DNA of 64,000 nucleotides. Origin: Dirofilaria immitis. Lineage: Eukaryota; Nematoda; Chromadorea; Rhabditida; Onchocercidae. Shown here one piece after another: positions 1-26,413 of the stretch; position 1 is the stretch's first letter, and the number at the start of each line of letters is the position of its first letter. A program made the position numbers and the translations under genes. The DNA lies in NCBI GenBank assembly GCA_024305405.1, contig JAKNDB010000054.1, positions 682,001 through 746,000 of the forward strand. Direction: 5' to 3'. The notes beneath the pieces are model-generated. The model saw only the letters and a list, made by a program, of their open reading frames with translations, was not told the DNA's origin and did not search any database.

Positions 1-14621
<14,621 letters not shown>

Positions 14622-16735
14622 ACTTTTTGATATTGTTATTCTTTCTTTCTTCAATATTTCATGAATTGATTATTGGCTTTAAATTAATTTTTGCTTTTTA
14701 TTTCTCTCTGAAGTTTTAGTTCCAGTTCAAATTTCTATCAATAGGGAGAATGAATATTGTCCAAATTGCCTTTGCCTGCTAAATAGAATTTAATATTTAA
14801 ATGGTTAGGACCGATTTCATCCATTTTGTTGTCTTAATAATATAATTTTTGTAATTATCCAAATCATATTTTACTGTTTGGTCAGACATTTTTAAATTCA
14901 TTTATTAATTTGAGTTTACTATCTCCAGAAGATAGTTTATGACATTGCAGTTTCAACGTATTTACAATGTTATGTTGTAGTAGGATAGATATTAATTATG
15001 AGAACACACTATTCTGTTTTAGATTCTTATATTTTGCAAATATAAATAGTAATCTAAGTGATTTTTCCATAATTAAAATAAAGGATAATTACAAATCAGT
15101 ATCTTATAAATCTAAAGTTATTATTTAAAGTTCATAGATCAGTCCAGTCGATGTCTCACTTTTTCATTGATTTGTGAAGTTACCTTGTTTTATATTACGA
15201 TATTTCTAGTCTTTTTTATTTGTTTTATAATATCCTTGCCGTTCTTTTGTAAACTGTATTCCTTTTATTATCGGGTTTAGCGTGAAGCTTGCTCAACTTG
15301 TTTTTCTCATGCATCCCTATATCTTCCACCTTTGTTTTCTTTTGATTAAATTATTTTGTTATGAGCATCCCTAATATGTAATTTCTTGAATTATTTAGTT
15401 AATTCATTAATCTTTTTTTGTTTTATATTATTTGGTTAAACGATAGCTTTCTGGATTTTTACTAATGTGCTACTAAAAATTTTTCTGCTTTATGGGAAAT
15501 CCTTTTTACAAATAAGTTTAAATGCCACAATAGAATATATCTTTTTTTCTGAAATTTATTTTCGAGGAATTGAAATACCAGGATCTATTCTATTTTATCA
15601 AATTATTCTATCAAATTTTTTTCTATTTTGCCAAATTATTTGGAGCCTATCAAATTTCCATGAATTCTGCTCATTGTAATCAGTGTTTTTTTGAGTGTTG
15701 GAAGAATTTTATTATTTTCAATGATTTATGGTTGTATAATACTCATTCACTTCGTTATATGTCAAATTTTTTTCAAATATTACTGAAATTTTTTCCAAGA
15801 TAAAACAATTTAAGAATTTGTTAATTTTCGATACTGGTGAATATTCTCATTTAATCATTCTGGAATTAATTCTTTTAAATACTCCTATTTGGATAGCAAC
15901 TGATCTATGGTCTTTTATAGTAATCTAAAATATAAAGACATTTTTACATTATAATCATTCAGAGACATTTAAGGCGACAAATTCTCGACATTCGTTTGAT
16001 AATCAATGGAACAGATTTGTTAGCGAGAGAGCTTGGATCATTTTTTCATTAAAATTTGTGTCCCTTGTTCTATTATGATGACTTATTCGAAATAGCATCA
16101 TTATACCGAGGAGAGAAAGCACTTAATTTTCGCATTGGCGTGATACATTCTCGAGATGAAAGGATTGAGTATGATTCAATTAGTGTGTGATATTTTGGAT
16201 TATGTAATTTTTATCATTACAAATCTACCTATTATTTTACTTTTTCATGTTGTAGTCTTTTTTTTCCTACTTTAAGGATACTAACGAATTGAGTGGTAAA
16301 AATGCTTATTTTTAAGTTGCATATTTAACCACTGATAAGTTCTATTGGTGTCACATTTCATTATTGTTTTTTCTAAAATATTATTTTGAATTACCCGTCT
16401 TTATTATGTGTTGATAATATGATGATTTGAATAACATTTCAATTTATGCTATCTTCATATATTTATTCAAAACGTTCACATTAACTAAAACAATTTTCTT
16501 ATCTTGAGAAAGACTTATAATAATAATAATGATGATGAATAATATGTTTTATAATTATTAATTTCAATTATTACTAATTAACAAATTTGATCTTGCAAAA
16601 GTTGACAGAATTCTATTCATTCTTGAAATTATCATTTTTAATTTAAGAAAAAGAAAAGAAATATCAGTAGTGGAAAATAATCTACAATAAGCACATACAA
16701 ACTTATACAATAAATAATATTAAGAATTTTATCAT
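14622..16735. other. Convergent intergenic interval, LYST / FAX-1
   Basis: About 2.1 kb of AT-rich DNA between the LYST stop codon and the FAX-1 stop codon, so it should hold both 3' UTRs and both polyadenylation sites. Short open stretches near 15467-15803 are T-rich, low-complexity and not conserved-looking. I see no gene. Confidence 0.6.
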
Positions 16736-19700
16736 TCAACCGTTGTACATTTTACAAATGATTTTATCGATTGTCGTATTACCAAACGTTGTTATAAAAA
16801 CATTCGTTCAATTTTTTCAACACTTATCGTTCGTAAAAGTGGTAATAGTAGAAGTAATCGGCCAAATCTACAAATAGCTTAACTTTTTTAGATAAAATAA
16901 AAATATAATTTATAAATTGTTAATCTATCATATACATATATTACTATTATTATTAACATACATGTAATAGTAATAATAATAATTTTAGATGGCTAACTTA
17001 GTTTCAAAAAAATAATTTCATAAATTTATTTGCAAAAAAAGCGAATTTATTTATTGCATATAAAGTTTAAAAATAAATTATTCGAAAAATTGGCAATATA
17101 TCAATATCAACTTTTTAAATGAAATAGAAATATAATTTATAAATTGTGAATTTGAAAAAATAGGGGTGAAAAAAACCTTGCCGGTGATGAGTTCATTGTA
17201 TGCCTTGCCAAAGTTTGTTGAGCCTGATCTTGCAAATCTTCAACTTGAGATAAATTTTTCAATCCTCTTGTTTCTAGAATATTTATTAATTTGCAAATCT
17301 CATTAGTTAACTTATGAAACGAGAAAATTGCAATTAGATATAAAAACATTTAATTACTATATTTCTAATTCATTTAAAAGAAAAGTTAATTCAGGACTTA
17401 AATTTTAATTCATTTAGATATAAACGTAAGCTTTAATTCAATTAGATATAGAATGAATTTTTATAATCGACTATTTTGTTATTTTCATTTATTCTATTTT
17501 GTTTATATTTTTAATTTAATATAATTTGAATATTAATTTTATAATTTTATGAAATAAATAATTGACGAAATTATGAAAATAAATTGCATAAATTTTGAAA
17601 AATATTTTTTTGGCAAATTTTACAAAATAACGGGAAAAATTGGCAGCAAATAAATTTATTAATTACAATTATTAATTGGAATTTAAATAAATATATATTT
17701 ATTAAAATTTAAATTATTTGAAACTATTCTTATATTTGAAAAAAAAAACATTATCGATATGAAATTGATGAATAATTAAATAAGCATGCTGGCAATTTTA
17801 ATCAAATCTTAAGGGACTTAAGTAAAGTATAGAATAGACTATACTAGGCTAGGTTAGGATAGTTTAGGATAGGATAGGGAAAAAGGGAATGGATTTTAAT
17901 TAGCTTTTACTTCCATCTTTTCTTTTACTGTAGCCTAGGCTGCCGCTTCAATTATCTCTCCATCTTCCTCTCTCTTTCTCCTTCCTTCATCTTCATTCCT
18001 TTTTCTCCTCTTCTCTTTCCCTCCCTCTTCTTCTCCCTCTCTCTCTTTCCTTCCTTCTTTCTCTCTCTCTCTCTCTCTCTTATTTTATTTATCAAATGAT
18101 TAAATGAGTGTACTAAAATTAACAACCATCTCATCTTGCAATCGAAATCAATCTAAAATCAAATTTCCACCACTAAATTAATTACACTTTAATTTATTGT
18201 TTACTTATGAATTATTTATAGGATAGATACAGTAATTGTTAAATAAATGAGAAGTGCTTCTATCTTTATAATAATTGTCCGTTGAAATAAAATTTATGAC
18301 ACATCCTAACAGAACGAGCAAATTAAGATCAAATTATTTCTGTTGGATTTAAAAGCCAAGCAAATTAAGTTTGGATTACTCGTAAGGAACTTCAAAGTCA
18401 AGCAAATTAAGTTCGGATTATTCATGAAGAACTTAAAAGCCAAGCAGCTCAAGTTTAAATCTTTTCTATGGAATTCAAAACAAGACAATTCAGAAATGAA
18501 CGAATGATCAAAGTTTTTGAAATATGGAAAATAGCAACATAGTAGAATTGCTGCATGATTTAAAACACACTATAGAAATATTTCAGGTATTTTATATTTA
18601 GCCAAAGACTTGCAATAAAAATAATGAGCCAAAACTAAATATAAGTTGGCTACCACAAAATTACGGCTGATAAAGATAACAGAAAGTAAACATTCGTAAT
18701 TGATATTGCATTGATAAATGATAAGACAAGAAACTAAAGAATCCGAATACATATGTGTAATCTGTATATCATTTATTAAATTTTTTTAATTGTATAAGTC
18801 AGAAATAATCATAGTTTTTTTCAAATAAAGATAACGAGGGATAGAGATTTATAATTTGTAGTGTACTGATAAATGATAAGATAAGGAACTAGAAAATCTA
18901 TCGATTAGATTTTTAATTATTCGATACGGCGATAGATCATAGTTATTCTAGGTATGGAAAATTTTTTCAAAAATTATTTCTTATCATATCTAAAAACTTA
19001 TTAAATGAATAATATTAAATTCAGAATTTTAATTGAAAAATTCAAAGAATATTTTTCAATTTTAATTCAGAACTTTTAATATTATTTAAAAATTATTTTC
19101 TATACAGTAAGAGAATTTTCTTTTTTTCATCTTTTATAAATGGCAGCTTTTTATAAACGCAAAAAAATGATTTTCCATAATTGTAAATTTCTTGCATAAT
19201 TTGATAAATGTTTGATTTTGTAATAGCAGTATTCAACGAATATAAAAGAAAAGAAATAAATGAATTGAAAATTAAAAAAAAATTTTTTTGATTTGCTATT
19301 TCTAAATGTGCATTTATCATGTTATTTTAGTATTATTATTTCAAGTTTATCATTTTCTTTGACTTGAAATTTGATTACACTTAGAGAATTATTAAGGTAA
19401 AATTTAGAAGATAATAAATTGATAAGAAATAAGCTTACCTGGCCTAAATAATACTAAAGCTTTTAAGCAAGCAAATTCGCCATGATCGATGCTGTAAGTA
19501 CGAATTCGATGGAATAAATCATTGAGATAACGAAAACTGGACGGGTCAATTTGTGAAGCATTCAATAATGGACATTTTTCCATTGGTAATGACCATTGGA
19601 ATATACTGAGAAGGAAAAGGTCACACCAATTTTCTTCCAGCAATTTTAACTAAAGTAAACAAAGATTAATTGTTTATTTTCATAATAGAAAGCAATTTGT

Positions 19701-22034
19701 TTAATGCTTTATTTGATAAATGATAAAATTGATTAGACAAATTTAGTTTATCTTACCTGATCACGAAATGATAATGATGCAAATGATGGAAGATTTTTGG
19801 CCCATTTAATAGCCAAAAATAAAAGTCTTGATGAAGCCTCATGAACATTTTCATTTTCAATACCACGCCGTATTTCTTCAATTTTTTCGCTACCAAATGC
19901 CTGAATGATTCAGACGAAAATTTTCAACAAATGTTTCAGATGCATATTGTTAAATTCTCAACAATCTCCAGAAAAAACGAAAAAATGATACATCGAATAT
20001 AAGTTTGAAATGAGCTAACCTCTGAAGAATCTTGTTTTCCGGAATCACTAATCGGTGAACAGTCTTTTGTTACTGATGCGCCAGAAGTGGAATCAGGTAT
20101 TTCACCATTCATACGAAGTGCAGTCGTTACCGTACTATCATATTTACTAATTAAGCATATATATATATTATTTTAGAAAAGAAAATCCGAGATTTTAAAT
20201 TTAAACATTGCAAATTTAGCAACTTTATTAAATTATTAAGTTAAAAATTAGTAGAACAAAACTTTTCCCATTTTCTTCAAAATCTTTGAAAATTTGAATA
20301 ACAAATATACAATTATAGTATTTAATTATTTTAATAATTATTCATGAATTGGATAGTTATCGAAATTAAATGATTTTGATTATTTGATTAAAATATATTA
20401 ATTGAGAAATAATCAATAAAATATTCACATTAAAAAGTTTAATTGATAAATAACAATAAAACAATATTTATTAAGACAGATTAAGAATGATTGCTGCCTC
20501 ATAACTAACAAATATTAATTAATATAAGCGATCAATAAAGTACTACTTACCTGTAAAAGTCAGAAGATGTTGTTGAAAAATCTGATTCATTTTGAGTACG
20601 AATTGTCGCTGTATTACGTGGTTGTCGCTCATTTTGTACAGCTGAAAATGTTACGAAATTCGTAAAACTTTTACGACATGAGTATTTGCTTTTGAAATAA
20701 TTTGAAATAAAAAAAAAAGGAAAAATTTGATACCATCTTTGTTCATTCCTTTGCTGAGACATTTTTAAGTCTACAAGCTTGACATTGATTGCGATGCGCT
20801 TTATCAACAATACAGGTACCGGTACCTGCTTGACATCGATAAATTAATCGACGTCGTACACTTCGTTTAAAGAACCCACTACAACCATTACATGCTAGAA
20901 TTCCTACAAAACAGTATAAACCTTAAATCCTTATATATCTTTTCAAGGAATCACTTAATTAATCTAATTAATTCACCTTTTATGATAAACCATATTTTGG
21001 TACGTCGATTCAAGAAATATTAAGCACAATTTTTCTTCAACTTATTATAACTTAAGCATTTAAAAACTTTCTTAGGTAATTTCAATCAAAAAAAAGCCGG
21101 AAAAATGCAGATACAAATGAGAGTTACCGTAATGTTTACCGCTCGATATATCACCACAAACGGCGCAAGAAAGTGCAGGTGATGTTGGTGTTGGGCTTTG
21201 TGTTGTATTCATCGAGCAAAATGAATTGACGGAAATCGTTGCCGGATCCGATTCCACTGTATTATGCATCGGTGATCTTCAAGCAAAAAAAAGATTGTGT
21301 AAAATTAAAATTTGTTTATTTCGCTTTCAGTTCCAATTTTTTTCAAAATAAAGTAATTCTTATCGGTCGCTGGACAATTTCATCAAAAAATTATTTCAAA
21401 TTTAATTTATTAGAAAATTCTCTGTAAGGGAAAGTTTCTCAATGTCAATATGAGCTTTTGAAATTTCTCAAATATGAAATTCATATATTTTGCTTACAAT
21501 TGATGTGGAAGACGATGTACCGCAGCATTCATCGCAGCTGACATCGCAGCTGCGGCTGCAAATGATGACATATATGATGATGGTAAAAATCCTGGTGTCA
21601 TAAATATCGGTGGTTGATAAGTAAACAGTGATCTTGGAGTCGGAGTTGGGACTGAAACTGAAGTTGTACCCATGCCAGAAGTTGTAGTATTACAGTGACT
21701 ATCACTACCAAAATTGTGCTTCTCAATTTGTGTGGAATCTGAAATTTCAAATTTTTATATAAAAATAAATCACTATGCAAATCAGCTATAAACTTTTTCT
21801 TAAACTTGGCCTAACTAGCTATTAAATAATTGGCCAAGAATGAATTTTAGATGCTTGAATATTTTATCAAAAAAAAAGACAAAAATCATATCTCCATCAC
21901 ATCTACACACCTTTCCAGGGTGTTGCTGCTGTTGACATTGTTATATTATGGGTGGAATTAGTTGAAAAATTCAACGGTTGTTCTTGAAGTTGTTCATCAG
22001 AAGTTTGTCGTGTTGAAGACTCATAAGAGTTCAT
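16736..22034 (-). CDS. fax-1: FAX-1/NR2E3-type nuclear hormone receptor
   Basis: DNA-binding transcription factor of the NR2E3 (PNR) group; the C. elegans member FAX-1 specifies neurons. Ten exons, 5' to 3': 22034-21911, 21738-21498, 21276-21128, 20903-20734, 20641-20551, 20146-20020, 19900-19757, 19649-19439, 17273-17177, 16867-16736, about 495 residues after frame repair. The N-terminal part is Ser/Thr/Ala-rich. The two-zinc-finger domain spans about residues 160-230, starting [14 protein letters not shown], with P-box CNGCSG and CQACRLKKC, then [11 protein letters not shown], typical of PNR. The ligand domain ([55 protein letters not shown]) ends in [10 protein letters not shown] and an AF-2-like helix ([15 protein letters not shown]). 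All junctions are in phase except two one-base deletions (20762-20766 and 16796-16800). The penultimate intron (17274-19438) is 2.2 kb and holds a minisatellite. The start is the first ATG giving a continuous spliced frame. Confidence 0.92.
17821..17885 (+). repeat. Degenerate TAGG-rich short repeat
   Basis: About 40 bases near 17850-17880 consist of imperfect copies of TAGGNT and TAGGAT units, some close to the nematode telomere hexamer TTAGGC but none forming a clean array. It lies inside the long FAX-1 intron. Confidence 0.4.
17956..18080 (+). repeat. CT-rich polypyrimidine tract
   Basis: Almost pure C/T sequence with CTCTCT and TTCCTT runs, inside the FAX-1 intron 17274-19438. The minus strand reads as Arg/Glu/Lys-rich low complexity, which is not a real ORF. 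Confidence 0.8.
18315..18495 (-). repeat. 42-bp minisatellite, about 4.3 copies
   Basis: Units 18315-18356, 18357-18398 and 18399-18440 are each 42 bases, followed by a diverged fourth unit (to about 18480) and a fragment. Each unit begins with CAAGCAAATTAAG or a variant; the second and third are nearly identical. Because 42 is a multiple of three, the minus strand carries a 14-residue periodic reading ([20 protein letters not shown]). It lies in the FAX-1 intron, so I take it as a repeat rather than a gene. Confidence 0.85.
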
Positions 22035-22600
22035 AATTATTTCGAGAAACTTTAGATATTACAATTTTCAAAATAAAACTTTGGAAAAGATAGAGATAGA
22101 AATTACGAAAAATGAATCATTGATATTTAGGCAGATTTGGCTGAATGAATAAGATGAATTATAAATTTTAAATTATGGAATGTTGAAAGTCATCGCATTC
22201 ATGAAATGCAAGCAACAAGTTAATAAGTTGAAATGAAATGTAGAAAAATTTAAGCATGAAACCAGTACGGATGAGTCTTGGCTGGTGAAAATGATGCTAC
22301 AGTATGATAGGCCTAGTTCAAGAGCAACAAGCAAGAAGTAAGGAGCCACAGAGCAGAAGTAGAGAGCAAGCACTATGCTTGAGAGCGAAGGTAGGTGGCA
22401 ACATCGACATAGCAGAAGTGAACGCCATCTAGCTCCTGTCATATCATTGGCTGTCATAAGGCACGGAAGCTAGTAATGAATGACCACTCCTTGTATTTGG
22501 CCAAGCGTTTCCAATGCATCGCTGCTGCAAGAATAAAAAAGAGGGCTGCACTTTTCCAAATGGTATCAAAACTTCGCTTGGCTTGATCGAAGATAATGGT
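22035..22600 (-). promoter_or_regulatory. Probable FAX-1 upstream / 5' UTR region
   Basis: Directly upstream of the FAX-1 start. The stretch 22180-22560 is clearly richer in G and C than the AT-rich sequence on both sides and has purine-rich words such as AGCAAGAAG and GAGCAAGCA. It has no long ORF with codon-like structure. The position suggests promoter or untranslated exon sequence; I cannot identify specific factor sites. Confidence 0.3.
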
Positions 22601-24375
22601 AAGTTGAAGTTCCGTAATAAATAAGTCTCGACCCCTCGAGAATAACTCTCATACTAATATCATTTGCTTTTTCATTCTACCGTATTATAACAGATTCTAT
22701 TGTCCCAAGCTTGTTTCATTTTATAATTCGAAAATTATAGTTACTATTTTTAATCCCACTGGTGAATAGATAAAAATGAATTTCTTTTCAAGAGTTGTCA
22801 AACAATTAGCGACTAAGTATATTTGTATAACTGGGCTCTTTTAAGTTGGCTTATTTTGTCCTTCGCTATAAATTTCATAAATAGATGATTATTAAATAAT
22901 AATTTTATTATTATTATATGATTGAATAAATTGTTGTACTAAGCCAATAGTTAGTATAATGAATTTTATATCACCTGGCCTAATTTATATTTCAGTGGGC
23001 TTTTTCCAAACACATAAAATGTTTTGTACTTTTATCTAAAAATAAAACGAATAAAATTTTAACTCAAAAACGATATACACTTTTAAAGTTATCACTATCA
23101 AATATCGAATTCATTAAAATTAAATTATTGCTTAAATCAAATTAATATTATAATTTAATGATATAATATAATATACTTATATTCACATTTATCAAAACTT
23201 ATAATATCATAATTAAATTTTAAATAATGTTATATTAGAAGAGATATATTTGTAAGAGAATTCATAAAATGCTATAAAATAATAAAATTTTTGAAGTATT
23301 TTTAAAATTTTTCGAAACTTTTTTCAAATTTCTCGATTTGTCTATTATAAAATATAAATATATTTGTTGGCTTATTTCGATGATCCTTCTGAAAGCCTAT
23401 CTATCTTAATCAAATAAAAAGTTTATTAAATTTTCGGCAAAATTCGACGATAATAATTGTACGCTAAACCTATAATTTTAATATTAAGCTGCGTATTTCG
23501 CATTTGTAACCAACCAATCGGCAACAATAATAAGATGTCAACTTGGCCATCCTGTAATTGCATTATTTGAATGCTTGAAAGATGGGATGGAAGAAATGAA
23601 ATGATGTTTAGGGCTTAGGTTCAATTCCTCTTCAATTTATCATTCCCATCCTTTTAAGTTTATCCCTAAATTACAAATGATAATCAAAAAAGAAGTTTAT
23701 ATATAAATTGTTAAAATTAAAATTGAAAAATTACTTATATTCAACCATTTTGACAATTTCAAAAGAAAAACATAAAAAAACAAAAAAATTACTTTAAAAT
23801 TTCTTGTGATTTTTTCCTTTTTATTAAAGACATAAAAATAATACGAAGTCATCATATCAATGCCAATCTTTATGAAACTTTTGTAATTTGATAAAGCAAA
23901 CATCATCTTAATTAATGTAATCATTTTTATCAATGACAATTTCATTTCATATTATATTTCTACCAATCTTCACACATTCTTTTTCTGCATCTGCTGTTGA
24001 TATTTTATTATTAATATGCAAATTTTGCTATCATATCTTATCATTCTATTCATTACTAAATTTTAATTTAACTCATAACAATTATCACTAATATATTTAA
24101 AGTGATGCTATTATTATTAAATTTACATTATTAATACTATTATCATTAATTATTATTATTAAGGATAATTGTTATCATCAACTGTTATCATTTTAATCAT
24201 TATCGAAATGATCATTCTATATCGTTTGGGCAATTTCGATGATATTAGCAAACGATGGCCAGAGAAGATGGCGTAAATTGTATTAGAGTTTTATTGCTTT
24301 CGCGGTGTCGATAATTGAAAAAGTATTCAAGCATTACATAAATATATTTATATATTATTTCTTATATATAATATA

Positions 24376-24376
24376 T

Positions 24377-24408
<32 letters not shown>
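24376..24408. repeat. (AT)n microsatellite
   Basis: Uninterrupted AT dinucleotide run after a looser TATATA stretch (24340-24375). Confidence 0.85.
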
Positions 24409-24410
<2 letters not shown>

Positions 24411-24540
24411 TGATAAATAGACTCTATAACAGCTTAATTAAATGAGCCAAGGATGTTGGCCAAATGGGGAAGATGCTTTTGCTATTCTTCCATTCAACAA
24501 CAAATCATTTATTCATTCATTCATTCATTTATTCCATACT

Positions 24541-24584
24541 TTTTTCTCTTTCTCTTTCTCTCTCTTACTCTCTCTCTCTCTCCT
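24541..24584 (+). repeat. CT-rich tract
   Basis: Short polypyrimidine tract of TTTCTC and CTCTCT words in the intergenic region, just after a TTCATTCATT run at 24510-24530. Confidence 0.7.
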
Positions 24585-25589
24585 ATAAAATTTATTATCC
24601 TAAAAAGCTATTTGAAAAATATCAATGAATGATCGTAACCCTAATACACCAATGAATATTTCTATATTATTATCCCATCAAAATCTTTTTTTTCTCTCCT
24701 TTTCTACAGTAGGAAAATGAAAAAAAAATGAAAATTTTATTTATTTATTTCTCTCATATCAAAAGCAATTTAGTAAAAGGAAATAAATAAATTCATTTAT
24801 TAAGTAATATATTAATTATAATAGTTATAGTTGAAATAGCAGTTAAAATTAAATAAATAAATGAAATTAATTACTAATTATATAAAATAGAAGGAATGAA
24901 CTCTTTTTAACAATGAAATTGATTAATTGAAACTTTTAGTAGTTAAATAATAATCGATCTTGATAAATATTGAATGGAGAAGTGATAAGATTAAATTTCA
25001 ATTACTATCCTTCTCAATGATTAATAGATAGGGTAAAGCCACGATATTGCGTGTAATCAGAGTATATAAGCAATATATTTTGTCAACAATAACGGTTTAA
25101 ATTAAAGAATTAAGATAGGAAATTTTAATTCTCAATTGATCTTTGTATTTTATTATTGAATAATTTTGGATTTATCAGATAATCAAAAAGAAATAGTAAT
25201 TCTTGTGACCATCTGGAAATGAAATTTTTATAATTTTAATGAAGCGTAAATGACCTTGGCTGACCTTTTGAATAATCCTCTTTCTCTCTCTCTCACTCTC
25301 AGTTTCAATTCAAGAACATTTGATAAAAGTTCTTTTACTGCTTTTGTTATCAATTTGTAGTGCCGACTTTGAATCATTAGAAGCACAGATGGTATCTGTA
25401 TTGATGAATAACAATAACATGGATATATTATATTGTTTCTCATCGATACTGCTAATGAAATCTCGACAGCTCGATTACCACTTAAAGATGCATTGGTTTA
25501 GTAGAAAGCATTAGGATGAAGGAAATGCCGAAAATGGAATCATCCGTGATTTAATAATCAAATAGATATTGAAGTTAATATTGTAATCG

Positions 25590-26000
25590 TTATCATCATC
25601 TTCACCACCATCATCATTCTTGAACGCATCGTAGCGTATTACTATTATCATTTCCTTCCTTATCATTGTTCTGCATTAAATCATTATCAGGATTTTCTTC
25701 ATTATATGTTCATGAATGATAACGCATCATATCACTATTATCTTTTTTATTATCATTACTTTTGAATATATCATAGCTATATTATCGTTGTATTTACCAT
25801 CACTAATTATTCTCGAAAATATCAAATCATTATAATTATCTTTTTCAGCATCGTTATTTTTGAAGTGATATATCGCATCACTATCTTCATCACGTTTCAT
25901 TTTCATCTCTTTTATTATCATTATTCTCGAATACATTGTAATCAATCGCAATTATTATCATCATCTCTTTTGTTATTAATATTCTTCAAATTATTTGTTT
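25590..26000 (+). repeat. Degenerate tandem repeat, about 50-65 bp unit
   Basis: Roughly six diverged copies of a unit that starts ATTCTTGAA or ATTCTCGAA, continues with ATC/CATC-rich sequence and ends in TATCATT. Copy starts are visible near 25615, 25757, 25809, 25855, 25920 and 25980. Copies differ by substitutions and small length changes. Confidence 0.5.
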
Positions 26001-26367
26001 GCATTGTTTATGATAGAGTAAGACTAAATTTTAGAATTTTGTTACTGATTTAGAATCTTATCAATGAATTTAAATTTAGGAAAAAATAACATGATAATCT
26101 GCCTTATTGTTTTCATCTATTTATTGTTGTTATAATTATCATTATCATTGCTGCTATCAAATTCTTTGTCATTATTATTGCTACATAAAAAGATAATCAT
26201 AGTAATTATTTTTATCATTGATAGCAAATTGTTTTGAAATGTCTTAAAGATATTTCATTGCATAATTTTGCTTATATTCACATTTTACTAATATAACGAA
26301 ATTGTTCATATTGAACATCTTGAATTAAATCTTAAATGATTATTATCAGATTTTTTTGCCATTATCA

Positions 26368-26413
<46 letters not shown>
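26368..26413 (+). repeat. (TTA)n microsatellite
   Basis: About 15 copies of the TTA trinucleotide. A looser ATT/ATC-rich stretch follows at 26455-26510. Confidence 0.85.

Noticed and set aside
17850..17885. Interstitial telomere repeat
   Set aside because: Only a few imperfect TAGG words; no run of exact TTAGGC units.
17952..18134. Arg/Glu-rich minus-strand frame
   Set aside because: It is the complement of a CT tract inside the FAX-1 intron.
23560..23680. tRNA-like B box (GGTTCAATTCC)
   Set aside because: No matching acceptor stem, D arm or anticodon arm can be drawn around it.
25320..25514. 64-codon frame with a signal-peptide-like start
   Set aside because: The frame begins with TTG, not ATG, lies in repeat-rich DNA and has no splice or family signal.
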